64,000 nucleotides of DNA from Bradyrhizobium sp. AZCC 2262 (GTDB taxonomy: Bacteria > Pseudomonadota > Alphaproteobacteria > Rhizobiales > Xanthobacteraceae): positions 7,564,001 through 7,628,000 of the forward strand of contig NZ_JAZHRT010000001.1 in NCBI RefSeq assembly GCF_036924535.1. Direction: 5' to 3'. The position numbers and the translations under genes are program-made. The notes beneath the pieces were generated by a model, which worked only from the letters and a program-made list of their open reading frames with translations, was not told the origin of the DNA and did not search any database. Positions 48,340-56,549 of this stretch are shown piece after piece (within the stretch, counting starts at the first letter, position 1; each line of letters starts with the position of its first letter).

Positions 48340-48825
48340 TCAATGAACGGATGACAGGGTCTGGTCGGCCGAAGCCGCCCGCGGTGGCGGAAGGCGGGGA
48401 TCGGCGGCCCGGATCGTTTCGATCGCGCGATAGGCCAGCCAAATCAGGTTGAAGGCTTGAGCGTAGTCGCGCGCCACGAACCTGTGCGCGGCCTCCGTGA
48501 CGATCGGAATGCAGTTCTGGAGGCCGGCATATTGCCCGGCGTTGGCTTCGAGATAGGCGGAGAACGTGCGCAGCTGTTCGGCGATGATATCACTGATGAA
48601 ATTCTCCGAAGCCTGACGGTCAAGCGCCGGATTCGGAGTGGCAAAACCGGCCCCGCCCTGAAGCGAGGGATCGAAGGCTTGCGACGGGTAGGCTTCCTGC
48701 GGGAAGGCTTGCGACTGCAGGCGCAGCAGAAGCGGCATCAAATTGCCGAGCAGGCCGACGAGTTGCTGGAGGTCTTGCGTCGGCGGCTGCGAAGCGTTGG
48801 AGGCCGTAGGATTGGAGGCGGGCAT
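48340..48825 (-). CDS. hypothetical helical protein (161 aa), S8-associated
   Basis: A 161-aa protein with AAGGAGAA 6 nt before the ATG. Residues 17-41 (QDLQQLVGLLGNLMPLLLRL...) form a hydrophobic helix resembling the repeated QDVNEVVRQL.P..PQI unit of the downstream-numbered repeat protein. Residues ~70-145 are predicted helical (ASENFISDIIAEQLRTFSAYLEANAG, IVTEAAHRFVARDYAQAFNLIWLAYRAIETIRA). No signal peptide and no known domain were recognised. It lies between the Gly/Gln-rich gene (116 bp) and the S8 protease (17 bp), clearly one transcription unit with the protease. Confidence 0.75.
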   Translation of the reverse strand: MPASNPTASNASQPPTQDLQQLVGLLGNLMPLLLRLQSQAFPQEAYPSQAFDPSLQGGAGFATPNPALDRQASENFISDIIAEQLRTFSAYLEANAGQYAGLQNCIPIVTEAAHRFVARDYAQAFNLIWLAYRAIETIRAADPRLPPPRAASADQTLSSVH

Positions 48826-48941
48826 AGTGGTTCTCCTTCATCAGGCGCGTCGTTGAAATCGACGCGTTCGAATAACGCTCGACGGCGACCGCCGCGCCGA
48901 ACCGGGCGGCGGCCGCAGATTGCCGGTGAAGCCGACAGCTG

Positions 48942-49724
48942 TCAGATCATCCGCTGCTGCTGACCAAAAGCCTGAAGGTTGCCGATGACCTGCGGAATCA
49001 CGCCGATCAGCTGGCGGGTGACATCAGCGACGTCCTGCTGCGTTAGTTGCCGGCCTTGCTGAGCGCCGTATGCCGACTGGAATTGCGGCATGCCAAACGG
49101 CGTCCCGAAGCCTTGTCCGAATTGACCGAGGCCTTGTTGGCCGAACCCTTGCTGACCGAAGCCTTGCTGACCGAAGCCTTGCCCGCCTTGCATAGCGGCG
49201 TATTGCAGTTGCGGCTGGTTCTGCAGCATTCCGACGATTTGCGGTACGATAGGCATGAGCTGCCGGACCACTTCGTTGACATCCTGCTGACTCAACTGTC
49301 GCGGCGCCTGGCCAAAGGCCGCGTAGCCGATCGCCCCGTGCGACTGCTGTGCCTGGGCCAAAATTTGAGGCAGCGCCGGCACCAATTGCCGTACCACCTC
49401 ATTCACATCCTGCGGCGAAAGCTGGCGTTGCTGACCGCCCCACTGCTGCCCCCACTGCGGTTGCTGCTGGCCCCAGCCCTGATGAGGCTGCGCGCCCCCT
49501 CCTGCACCGTATCCAGAGGCACCGAAGGCGGGTTGACCGCCATATTGGCCGTATTGTTGTTGGCCATATGCCGGCTGTCCCGGTCCATAACCGCCTGAAC
49601 CGTAGCCGCCCGGTCCGTAGCCGGCCATCGCCTGCATCCATGGCGCGTTGAACGCTGACCAACCTTGCGGATTAGACTGCCAATTGTGCGCGGGGTTTTG
49701 TTGCTGGGTATCGAAGTGTGTCAT
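48942..49724 (-). CDS. Gly/Gln/Tyr-rich low-complexity protein with three helical repeats (260 aa)
   Basis: A 260-aa protein, AAGGGAGA before the ATG. Residues ~35-99 are Gly/Tyr/Gln/Trp-rich (GYGPGG, YGQQQYGQYGG, GWGQQQPQWGQQW), a prion-like composition. Three copies of a ~26-residue unit start at R100, R142 and R225: RQLSPQDVNEVVRQLVPALP, RQLSQQDVNEVVRQLMPIVP, RQLTQQDVADVTRQLIGVIP. Between copies 2 and 3, residues ~179-206 repeat GFGQQ about four times. There is no signal peptide and no Cys. It may assemble into fibres or condensates, or be the substrate of the adjacent S8 and M48 proteases; both are inferences. No family was recognised. Confidence 0.8.
   Translation of the reverse strand: MTHFDTQQQNPAHNWQSNPQGWSAFNAPWMQAMAGYGPGGYGSGGYGPGQPAYGQQQYGQYGGQPAFGASGYGAGGGAQPHQGWGQQQPQWGQQWGGQQRQLSPQDVNEVVRQLVPALPQILAQAQQSHGAIGYAAFGQAPRQLSQQDVNEVVRQLMPIVPQIVGMLQNQPQLQYAAMQGGQGFGQQGFGQQGFGQQGLGQFGQGFGTPFGMPQFQSAYGAQQGRQLTQQDVADVTRQLIGVIPQVIGNLQAFGQQQRMI
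49130..49190 (-). repeat. 15-bp coding tandem repeat (GFGQQ)
   Basis: The 15-bp unit GCTTGCTGACCGAAG (plus strand) is repeated about four times with small changes, inside the low-complexity gene. It encodes Gly-Phe-Gly-Gln-Gln. Repeat-number variation between strains would be expected. Confidence 0.85.
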
Positions 49725-50343
49725 CGCTTAATCTCCCTTGCGATGGGTGGTGCCCTCAGCCCACAACGAACGAAGACGACGTGCTCTCGTCTTCGCACTC
49801 GAACTGGTCTTTGCGACCGAACATTTCGCGACGAGCAAGCCGCCATCCCAGCGGCATGACGCACTCGCACGCGATCACTCAATCGGGATCAATCAATCGG
49901 AACCGGTTGTATGCAAAAAACAGTTCAGTCCACATCCGTCAACGTCTCTGCCACTTACTGGGCAAACGCTGCGTTACGCGGGCCAATACAGCTATGATGG
50001 GACAACGTAGAAAGGAAAATTGCTAATCCGGAACTGTTGCTTTCCGCGTTGATCCCAGTTGCGAGCTAACCCTCGTCTGGGTTGCTCTCTCGTTCTGGGC
50101 ATTTGCTCCCGATTTTTTTCATTGTACATTCTCCCCACAATGCACCGCACGAGCGATGGTTTCGCGGAGGTCTCGCGTTATTTTTGTGGTAACACTGTGC
50201 ACGGTTCCAAATTGCGACGTGCTTCGCCGCGCATTCGGCAAACGCGTTGACCTAATTCGACCAGCTTTCACTTTGCAGGTCATTTTCTTTTGTTCGAGCA
50301 CGATCTTTTCGGAAAACCGACTCCCACTTTTCCGGATCATGCT
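49725..50343. other. long intergenic region within the protease array
   Basis: About 620 bp between the low-complexity gene and the M48 gene. The right end holds the family D repeat (50296-50342). The remainder is AT-richer and contains only short overlapping frames on both strands without ribosome sites. It probably contains the promoter of the low-complexity/161-aa/S8 unit, which would make the M48 gene a separate transcript. Confidence 0.5.
50296..50342 (-). repeat. dispersed repeat, family D (copy 1)
   Basis: On the minus strand it reads GCATGATCCGGAAAAGTGGG, an internal GGTTTTCCGAAAAGATC and a GTGCTC end. A second copy in the opposite orientation lies at 54009-54056. It is a well-known type of short rhizobial intergenic repeat, here immediately after the M48 gene stop. 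Confidence 0.88.
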
Positions 50344-51399
50344 CTAAGCGAGGCAGAGTAGCGCGCCGACCCGTTCCGATGTCGCGGGGTGGCTGCGAAG
50401 CAAGCGCATCGTACCGTCGTCTCGCGCGGCCGCGGACGGGACCAGGAAACCGGCGTGGTGGCGTTCCAGCTTGCGGAGCGCTGCGATCAGCGCTTGCCAG
50501 TCTCCGGTCAATTCGAGGGCGGTGGCATCCGCGTCCAACTCGCGAGTACGCGACAGTGCCAAGCAAAGCAACTGAGCGATCGAAGGCGCGGCACGCAGCA
50601 GTGCAGCAAGCGATGGGCTGACCGCCATGCAACCATGTTGCGCGCGCAACAAGGCAAGGCCGGCGAGCGACGTCCATTCGATCGAGCGATGCAGCGCCGC
50701 CGCCCAACTCATCGTCCAGATATCATTGTTGCGGATATGGGCGACCTCATGGGCGAGGATGCCGGCGATCTCATCGCGTGTCATGCCGCGCAGCAATCCC
50801 TCGGTCAGTATGATCGCGGCGCCTTCGGGACCACCAAGCGCGTAGGCATTCATCTGCGAAGGCGCGGGAAGACAATAGATATCCGGCAAACGAGATAAGC
50901 GGGCGCGGCGGCAGACGTCCACCAGGATGCTGAACAATCCCGGCGCTTCGGCGGGGCGCAGCAGGCGGGCGCCGAACCAGCGGAAGATGGTTTCGTGCGC
51001 GATTGCCGATCCGTCTTGTCGCGGCGCGCCTCCGGTAAGAGCCCGGTGAACGCCCTCGGTTCCACCGACGATCCAGCCGCAGACCGCCAACAGCAATGTC
51101 ATCCCGGCGATCGCCAAGGCCGACGACCGATGATTGGCGGCTTGATGAAACGAGCGCCGAAGCCGCGACAGATCCTGGAAGCACAGATCGATACGGCAGC
51201 TCAAGAATATCCCCGGCTGATCCGTCGGCAAATGCAGGTCCAGGACGACGGTCGCGCCGGATCGCACGAGCTGCAGCATTTCCGCGCGCGGTACGGCATG
51301 GATCAACGCAAATGAAATGCCGGGAGACGACGCGGCGTCCCTGACGACGCATTGTCCGGTTCGATCCCCACGCCACGCCGCAGCGCCGACGTTGAACAC
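50344..51399 (-). CDS. M48 family metallopeptidase (HtpX/Ste24-like), membrane-anchored
   Basis: A 351-aa protein. Zinc motif HEVAH (H217, E218, H221) and a downstream Glu ligand E287 (SRTRELDADA) are present, as in M48 peptidases. A TM segment is at ~94-112 (ALAIAGMTLLLAVCGWIVGG) and more hydrophobic stretches are at ~245-282. The first ~90 residues are unlike HtpX and may be a separate domain. GTG start at 51399 with AGGGGGA upstream. HtpX-type proteases degrade misfolded membrane proteins; Ste24-type ones process prenylated or secreted peptides. It lies upstream of the low-complexity/S8 gene group on the same strand. Confidence 0.87.
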   Translation of the reverse strand: MFNVGAAAWRGDRTGQCVVRDAASSPGISFALIHAVPRAEMLQLVRSGATVVLDLHLPTDQPGIFLSCRIDLCFQDLSRLRRSFHQAANHRSSALAIAGMTLLLAVCGWIVGGTEGVHRALTGGAPRQDGSAIAHETIFRWFGARLLRPAEAPGLFSILVDVCRRARLSRLPDIYCLPAPSQMNAYALGGPEGAAIILTEGLLRGMTRDEIAGILAHEVAHIRNNDIWTMSWAAALHRSIEWTSLAGLALLRAQHGCMAVSPSLAALLRAAPSIAQLLCLALSRTRELDADATALELTGDWQALIAALRKLERHHAGFLVPSAAARDDGTMRLLRSHPATSERVGALLCLA

Positions 51400-51843
51400 C
51401 CCAAAATCCCCCTAACCACCCATGCCAAACACAATAGACTCCACTTCCTGCGCCGTCATGCCAATTTCATGCCATAGCCACAGGATAGTCATTAGGGAGC
51501 GCCGGGTTGTTAACCAGCGCCCTTAAAATTTAAGTTAGGTTTTCCGCCGGAATCTCCTTTGTCGAGGTCAGCGGCGCCGTCGGGAGCGGAATCTGGCGAG
51601 CAAGCCTGACTAACTTGTTGTTCAAGCCTGACTAACTTGTTGCTTAGGTCTCCTTAGGGTCAAGCGCGTCGGTTTGACTGCGTACCGCCGACTTCCGCTC
51701 TACGCCCGTCAACGGACCTCGTCCGGTCGGCCCGGCAGGTCCGTTTCGTGCCAACAGCGGAAGTCCGGTGATCGCTGCGCGGGTGTTTGCCGCGGTCAGC
51801 GTATCTGGTACTCGTCGAGAGAGTTTTCACAAGGTGGTTTTGA
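51400..51843. repeat. intergenic with 22-bp direct repeat and a degraded family F repeat
   Basis: 51601-51644 holds two adjacent 22-bp copies (CAAGCCTGACTAACTTGTTG plus TT or CT). 51665-51775 has inverted CCGACTTCCGCT / AGCGGAAGTCCGG arms and resembles the degenerate repeat at 45785. The rest must contain the divergent promoters of the M48 gene and the 696-aa secreted protein gene. No protein or RNA gene was seen. Confidence 0.6.
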
Positions 51844-53934
51844 ATGATCAAAGCCCGTCTGGTCGCTTTCGCAGTTTTGTCTGTTGTCCTCTTTCTCTGC
51901 GAGCCCGCATACTCCTGCAGGGGGCCGTCGGGTCAGACGATCTTTTTCGCCCAGGAGAACGATCTACCCGTCATCGAAGGAACTGTGGCCGTCTATCTCG
52001 AAGTCGTCGGGTCATGGGTGCGCGAAGCTCCGGTCGCCGCACGCATCGAAAAGGTCGTCAAGGGAGACATCGATCCGGGAGATATCACGCTCGAGGGTCA
52101 GGCGCCGCCATGCGACGGTTTTCCGGGCCCCGGCTCTCGAGGGTTAGTGATCGGCCGCGTGACGAAGGATGCCGCGGGTAATGTCCGGCTGGCCGCGCTG
52201 TGGGGACCCAAATTGCCACCGTTCGCGGAATTGCCACCGTTCGCGGACGACCCCGCCGTGAACGATCCCGATGCTCCGAAATGGCCACGGCTTCCCGCGT
52301 GTACGCTTCCTTCGCCCGGCTTTAATGCGAAGATCATGGCGATCGGCGTGGATCGGGGCCGGATCGATTCGCCGATTTCGACGATGGGGCAGGACAGCCG
52401 GACGCTCGCCTCGCGGGTGATACTCGAAGGTGATCGGCAGCTTTATCTGGTCCTGGGCAGTCGAGCGCCCATGGTCTGGAAAGTCGAAGGCAAGGTCGAC
52501 CTTGTGGACCGGGTCATTGTGGTTTCGCCGAAGGGAATAGGCGGAATGTACAATTCCGCAGTCGCCGGCGTTCCCGCGGACAAGGTCACCTTCGATCTGT
52601 GTCTTCCGATCCCGAGAGGAAATCTCGACGACGACGTTCTGAGACGAGTCCTCGAACGCCAGATCGGCAGATACGACAGGATCGTCTACCGACCTGGCCT
52701 CCACGGCATCCGTCTTCCCTCCTTCGATGAATTTGGGCCATCAGATTTCCTTCCGGACACAGTTGCCGAGATGGATCGGGCCGTTTGGATCGGGCCGCTG
52801 ACCAAATACTCCATCCCGCCGGGCAAGCCGGGCATCGCCGCGCTGCTTCGGAACGGCGCACTGGAAGAGATGACTGCCGTTCCGGCAACTCTCGCCAAGC
52901 AGCAGACGAAGATCTACAGGATCGTCAAACACATCGACCGTCTGCCGGCCTGGAGTCGATACACGATATACGTCCTTCCAGCTGGGATGCAGGCGCCAAT
53001 CAACGCGATGGACTATTGCGTGTTCGACGGTTCGAGCGGACGGTTGGCCGATGTCTCGCGCGGCCACGAAGGATGCGGCGTCACCAATATCCTGACATCT
53101 GACGGTAGGGATCCCACTGCGCAGGTCAGGCCGGCCCCCGATGTTCCGCTTCGCCCGAACGCCTACATCAGGATTCGGCACATCGGATCGAGCAGCCCAC
53201 GACAGCGCGACGAAGGGGTTCGTGGCTCCATCGAGTCCGAGCTATCGTTTGCCTCCTACGGGATTGCCGGGTCTCCGGCGGAACGGGGATGGCCGCCCCC
53301 TCTCGACAGCAGCAACGACTACCATTTCGTTCTATTCGGAAGCGACTCGCCGACTCCCGACGACGTCATCCCGATCGCCGGCTTCGCTCATGTTCCGTAC
53401 GTCGCGATGACGTCTCCAACGTTTCCTTCGGGTACGCTCGCAGAGTTCGTCGCGTACGCTCGTTCTCGTCCCGAACCCATCCGCTATGTGGATACGGGCA
53501 ATCCGACCGCTCTCGCCGCAACGGAGCGGTTTCTGAAGCACTTTTCCATTGCAGGAGAGCGGATGCCGGCAACGTACGATGCAGCCTTTGTTCTCGTCAG
53601 CTCCGGCAAGGCCGACCTGATGTTCTCCACTATCCTGCACGCCGTCGATGTCGCCCGCACGGGTCGCGTACGATCGCTCGCCATCACCGGCGAGGCGCGT
53701 CATGCGTTATTGCCCGAAGTTCCTACGATGGCAGAGACGTTTCCAGGCTACTCAAACGGAGATTGGTATGCCGTCGGCGCTCCAAAAGACACGTCTCCGA
53801 CCGAGATGGCTGCACTGACCTCCATCATCAAAGCGATCCGTTCCGATCCAGATACCAAAGCGAAATTCCGGTATATCGGGGTCGAGCCGTTCGATGCCGA
53901 CGCCGAGACGATTTCCCGTCTCTTGGGACGATAG
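51844..53934 (+). CDS. secreted protein of unknown function with C-terminal TctC/Bug-like domain
   Basis: A 696-aa protein with a signal peptide (MIKARLVAFAVLSVVLFLCEPAYS). Residues ~25-490 are not a family I recognise; they contain several Cys (SCRGPSG, PPCDGFPG, PACTLPS, DLCLP, YCVFDG, EGCGV) that could form disulfides in the periplasm. Residues ~500-696 match the Bug/TctC tricarboxylate-binding family: HVPYVAMTSPTFPSGTLAEFVAYARSRPEPIRYVDTGNPTA, DLMFSTILHAVDVARTGRVRSLAITGEARHALLPEVPTMAETFPGY. Bug proteins are normally ~300-330 aa single-domain receptors, so this is an unusual fusion or N-terminal extension; the usual N-terminal lobe is only partly visible. Start chosen for the signal peptide. 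Confidence 0.75.
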   Translation: MIKARLVAFAVLSVVLFLCEPAYSCRGPSGQTIFFAQENDLPVIEGTVAVYLEVVGSWVREAPVAARIEKVVKGDIDPGDITLEGQAPPCDGFPGPGSRGLVIGRVTKDAAGNVRLAALWGPKLPPFAELPPFADDPAVNDPDAPKWPRLPACTLPSPGFNAKIMAIGVDRGRIDSPISTMGQDSRTLASRVILEGDRQLYLVLGSRAPMVWKVEGKVDLVDRVIVVSPKGIGGMYNSAVAGVPADKVTFDLCLPIPRGNLDDDVLRRVLERQIGRYDRIVYRPGLHGIRLPSFDEFGPSDFLPDTVAEMDRAVWIGPLTKYSIPPGKPGIAALLRNGALEEMTAVPATLAKQQTKIYRIVKHIDRLPAWSRYTIYVLPAGMQAPINAMDYCVFDGSSGRLADVSRGHEGCGVTNILTSDGRDPTAQVRPAPDVPLRPNAYIRIRHIGSSSPRQRDEGVRGSIESELSFASYGIAGSPAERGWPPPLDSSNDYHFVLFGSDSPTPDDVIPIAGFAHVPYVAMTSPTFPSGTLAEFVAYARSRPEPIRYVDTGNPTALAATERFLKHFSIAGERMPATYDAAFVLVSSGKADLMFSTILHAVDVARTGRVRSLAITGEARHALLPEVPTMAETFPGYSNGDWYAVGAPKDTSPTEMAALTSIIKAIRSDPDTKAKFRYIGVEPFDADAETISRLLGR

Positions 53935-54008
53935 TGATGACGATAGTGATCTCGCATCGGTGCGTTGGGTGAGGCAGCTTCACTTGTGACGGGTGCCGCG
54001 CGGCTACA

Positions 54009-54056
54009 GCATGATCCGGAAAAGTGTGAAAGCGGTTTTCCGAAAAGGTCATGCTC
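54009..54056 (+). repeat. dispersed repeat, family D (copy 2)
   Basis: GCATGATCCGGAAAAGTGTG, then GCGGTTTTCCGAAAAGGTCA and TGCTC. Inverse orientation to the copy at 50296-50342, so the two copies bracket a 3.7-kb segment holding the M48 gene and the 696-aa secreted protein gene. Confidence 0.9.
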
Positions 54057-54614
54057 GGCTCCGTTTTTGGAACTTCTCAGCCTGACGCGATGTCCTCGGT
54101 CGCGCAAGTCAATTTCTGATTTTCCGAAATTGACTTGACGATGAGGCCAAATCAGCAATATATCGATTTCGTCCCGTCCCGGTACGAGGGGCGTTTCGCG
54201 ATCGTCACAAGCGCGGGATGGGATGCGGTGGACGCGGATGTGCCTTTGACGTACGGCACGGATGCGTACGGCAAAGTCGTGTGGTCCTGACGCCCCGATG
54301 CTGGCGTCAAGTCTCGCGGTTGCGCATCGATCCAACTGGATCGAGCGCGATATCCGCGAGGCGACGGTGACAACGAGCCCGGCCCGCCGGGGAGAGCGCG
54401 ATATAAGCCGTAAAGCCATTGCGCAGGGAATGTCGGATGCCTCCGCTGCCCTGTATGCTCGTGTGCGTATTTTTTTCGCCTATTGCACACGAGACCGCGG
54501 GTGCAGCGTGCACCCGGCATTCCCTGCGCCCTCTGACTGGAGGGCCAGGAAATTCGATAGCAAGCCTCGGGCAAATCAGGCCGCGAGATCGTGAAGTCGT
54601 GTCATCCACCGGCT

Positions 54615-54716
54615 GTCATCATCCGCGAAAGCAGATGATCCAGTATTCCAGAGGCGCCAGCGATCAGATCGATGGGCCGCGGCGTACTGGATACCCGCCT
54701 TCGCGGCTATGACGAT
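54615..54716. repeat. dispersed intergenic repeat, family B (copy 2)
   Basis: Same organisation as 15696-15797: GTCATCATCCGCGAAAGC..., the core GATCCAGTATTCCAGAGGCG, and the terminal CTTCGCGGCTATGACG. A few substitutions separate the two copies. Confidence 0.88.
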
Positions 54717-54879
54717 TGGTGTGTGGGTGGGCATTTCAGGAACAACTAATGCCGACCCGATCAACAGTCCCCACGCCAGCCACTCCGCGCAAGACAGGGC
54801 CCCCATATGAACCATCTCCTGCTAAATTGAATACCATCAGCAAAACCGGCGGCGCGAGACCGCTGGACGTGGAGGAAGC

Positions 54880-56433
54880 ATGTCGTCGGTTCGCTATTAC
54901 GACTGGATCGCGCATTTCGGCCGTCGCACGCCGGACAAGATCGCAGCCCACGACCTCGCCAGCGAACGCCGGCTTTCCTACGCGCAGTTCGACGCGCGCA
55001 TCTCGCGGCTTGCCACTCACCTGCGCGACAAACTCAGTGTGACGCGCGGCGATCGCGTCGCGGTGCTGGCGCTGAACACGACGGATACGCTGGAAGTGCA
55101 GTTCGCCTGTTTCCGGATCGGCGCGGTATTCCTGCCGCTAAACACGCGGCTCACCGTTCCCGAACTCCAGTTCATTGTCGGCGATGCCTCGCCGACGGTG
55201 ATGATCCACGACACTGAACTCGCCGAGGTCGCACTCACGGTCGCAAAGCTCTGCAACGTTTCATCCGCACTGCTGCTCGGCGCTGATGGTTCCTACGAGG
55301 CGGCAATCGCGGCTTCGACGCCGCTCGATCACGCGGAGATGGTCACACTCGATGACATCTCGACCATCATGTACACATCGGGCACCACAGGTCAGCCCAA
55401 GGGCGCAATCATCACCCATGGCATGACATTCTGGAATTGCGTCAACCTCGGCGGCCCCGCCTATGTCTCGCCGTCGACGGTGCTGCTCACGGTGCTGCCG
55501 CTGTTTCATACCGGCGGGCTGAATTGCTACACCAATCCGGTGCTGCATGCCGGCGGCACGGTGTTGATCATGCGCGCGTTCGATCCCGCGTTGGCGCTGC
55601 AACTGATCAGCGACCCATCCTGGGGCATCACCCAATTCTTCGGCGTGCCCGCGATCTACCAGTTCATGGCGCAGCATCCTTTGTTTGCGACGTCCGATTT
55701 CAGCCGCCTCGTGATCGGCGGCGTCGGCGGCGCGCCGATGCCGGTACCGCTCCTGAAAGTGTGGGAAGAACGCGGCGTCGCCCTGCAGCAGGGCTATGGC
55801 ATGACCGAGACGTCTCCGGCCGTGCTGGCGCTCGACCGCGAGGACGCCGCGCGCAAGGCCGGCTCGTCCGGCAAGCCAGTGCTACACACCGAAGTGCGGA
55901 TCGTCCGTCCTGACGGGACGGACGCGGATGTCGGCGAACTCGGCGAACTCTGGGTCAGGGGGCCAAACGTCACGCCGGGCTACTGGAACAGGCCGGACGC
56001 CAACCAGTCATCATTCACCGACGGTTGGCTGCACACCGGCGATGCCACGCGCGTCGACGAGGAAGGGTTCTACTACATCGTCGACCGCTGGAAGGACATG
56101 TACATTTCCGGCGGCGAGAACGTCTATCCGGCCGAGGTCGAGAGCGTGTTGCATCAGCTCACGGCAATCGCCGAAGCTGCGGTGATCGGTATCCCGAACG
56201 AGCAATGGGGTGAAGTCGGCATGGCGATCGTGGCGGTCAAGCCCGGCCATACGCTTCGGCCAGAGGAGATCCATGCGCATTGCCAGGCCAATCTGGCGCG
56301 GTTCAAATGTCCGCGCCTGATCGAGTTCGTCGACGCCCTGCCGCGCAACGCCACGGGGAAAATCCACAAACCGACGCTACGACAGAAATTCAACGCGCCG
56401 AAGCCGACCGACAAGGCGGCGATTGCTTCATGA
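54880..56433 (+). CDS. long-chain/aryl acyl-CoA synthetase (AMP-forming)
   Basis: A 517-aa ligase. P-loop IMYTSGTTGQPKGAI (~165-179), A5 QQGYGMTETSPAV (~307), A7 WLHTGDATRVDEEGFYYIVDR (~385-405), hinge WKDMYISGGENVYPAEVE and A10 Lys in LPRNATGKIHKPTLR. This block structure matches fatty-acyl and 4-coumarate-type CoA ligases. GGAGGAAGC precedes ATG 54880. It is a single gene with no close pathway neighbours; substrate unknown. Confidence 0.92.
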   Translation: MSSVRYYDWIAHFGRRTPDKIAAHDLASERRLSYAQFDARISRLATHLRDKLSVTRGDRVAVLALNTTDTLEVQFACFRIGAVFLPLNTRLTVPELQFIVGDASPTVMIHDTELAEVALTVAKLCNVSSALLLGADGSYEAAIAASTPLDHAEMVTLDDISTIMYTSGTTGQPKGAIITHGMTFWNCVNLGGPAYVSPSTVLLTVLPLFHTGGLNCYTNPVLHAGGTVLIMRAFDPALALQLISDPSWGITQFFGVPAIYQFMAQHPLFATSDFSRLVIGGVGGAPMPVPLLKVWEERGVALQQGYGMTETSPAVLALDREDAARKAGSSGKPVLHTEVRIVRPDGTDADVGELGELWVRGPNVTPGYWNRPDANQSSFTDGWLHTGDATRVDEEGFYYIVDRWKDMYISGGENVYPAEVESVLHQLTAIAEAAVIGIPNEQWGEVGMAIVAVKPGHTLRPEEIHAHCQANLARFKCPRLIEFVDALPRNATGKIHKPTLRQKFNAPKPTDKAAIAS

Positions 56434-56455
56434 CGGTGCACCGGGATGCGACAAG

Positions 56456-56488
56456 CGAAAAGCCCGCCAGTTCATCACCGGCGGGCTC
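56456..56488 (-). terminator. Rho-independent terminator of the cold-shock gene
   Basis: An AGCCCGCC / GGCGGGCT stem (8 bp, 11-nt loop). Read on the minus strand it is followed by a TTTT run, 60 bp after the cspA stop codon. It may also stop plus-strand transcription from the acyl-CoA synthetase gene less efficiently. Confidence 0.75.
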
Positions 56489-56549
56489 TTGTATCGGAGG
56501 CCAATCAGAGGATCCCAGTACATCCGTGGAAATCCAAAATCGGCAACCT

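Larger units (their letters stand above)
53935..54879. repeat. 945-bp gene-free stretch made largely of dispersed repeats
   Basis: Three elements can be told apart: a family D copy (54009-54056), a long stretch (~54150-54580) whose minus frame reads MPGARCTRGLVC..., typical of a large intergenic repeat of Bradyrhizobium that is often wrongly called a gene, and a family B copy (54615-54716). No convincing gene was seen. The last ~160 bp should contain the promoter of the acyl-CoA synthetase gene. Confidence 0.7.

Noticed and set aside
49130..49190. Regular 15-bp repeats resembling a short repeat array
   Set aside because: Too short and unspaced for a CRISPR array. They encode GFGQQ in frame inside a protein gene.
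54152..54574. 140-codon minus frame beginning MPEACYRISW and containing MPGARCTRGLVC
   Set aside because: This matches a type of dispersed intergenic repeat I recognise from Bradyrhizobium and is often mis-called as a gene. There is no ribosome site or domain.
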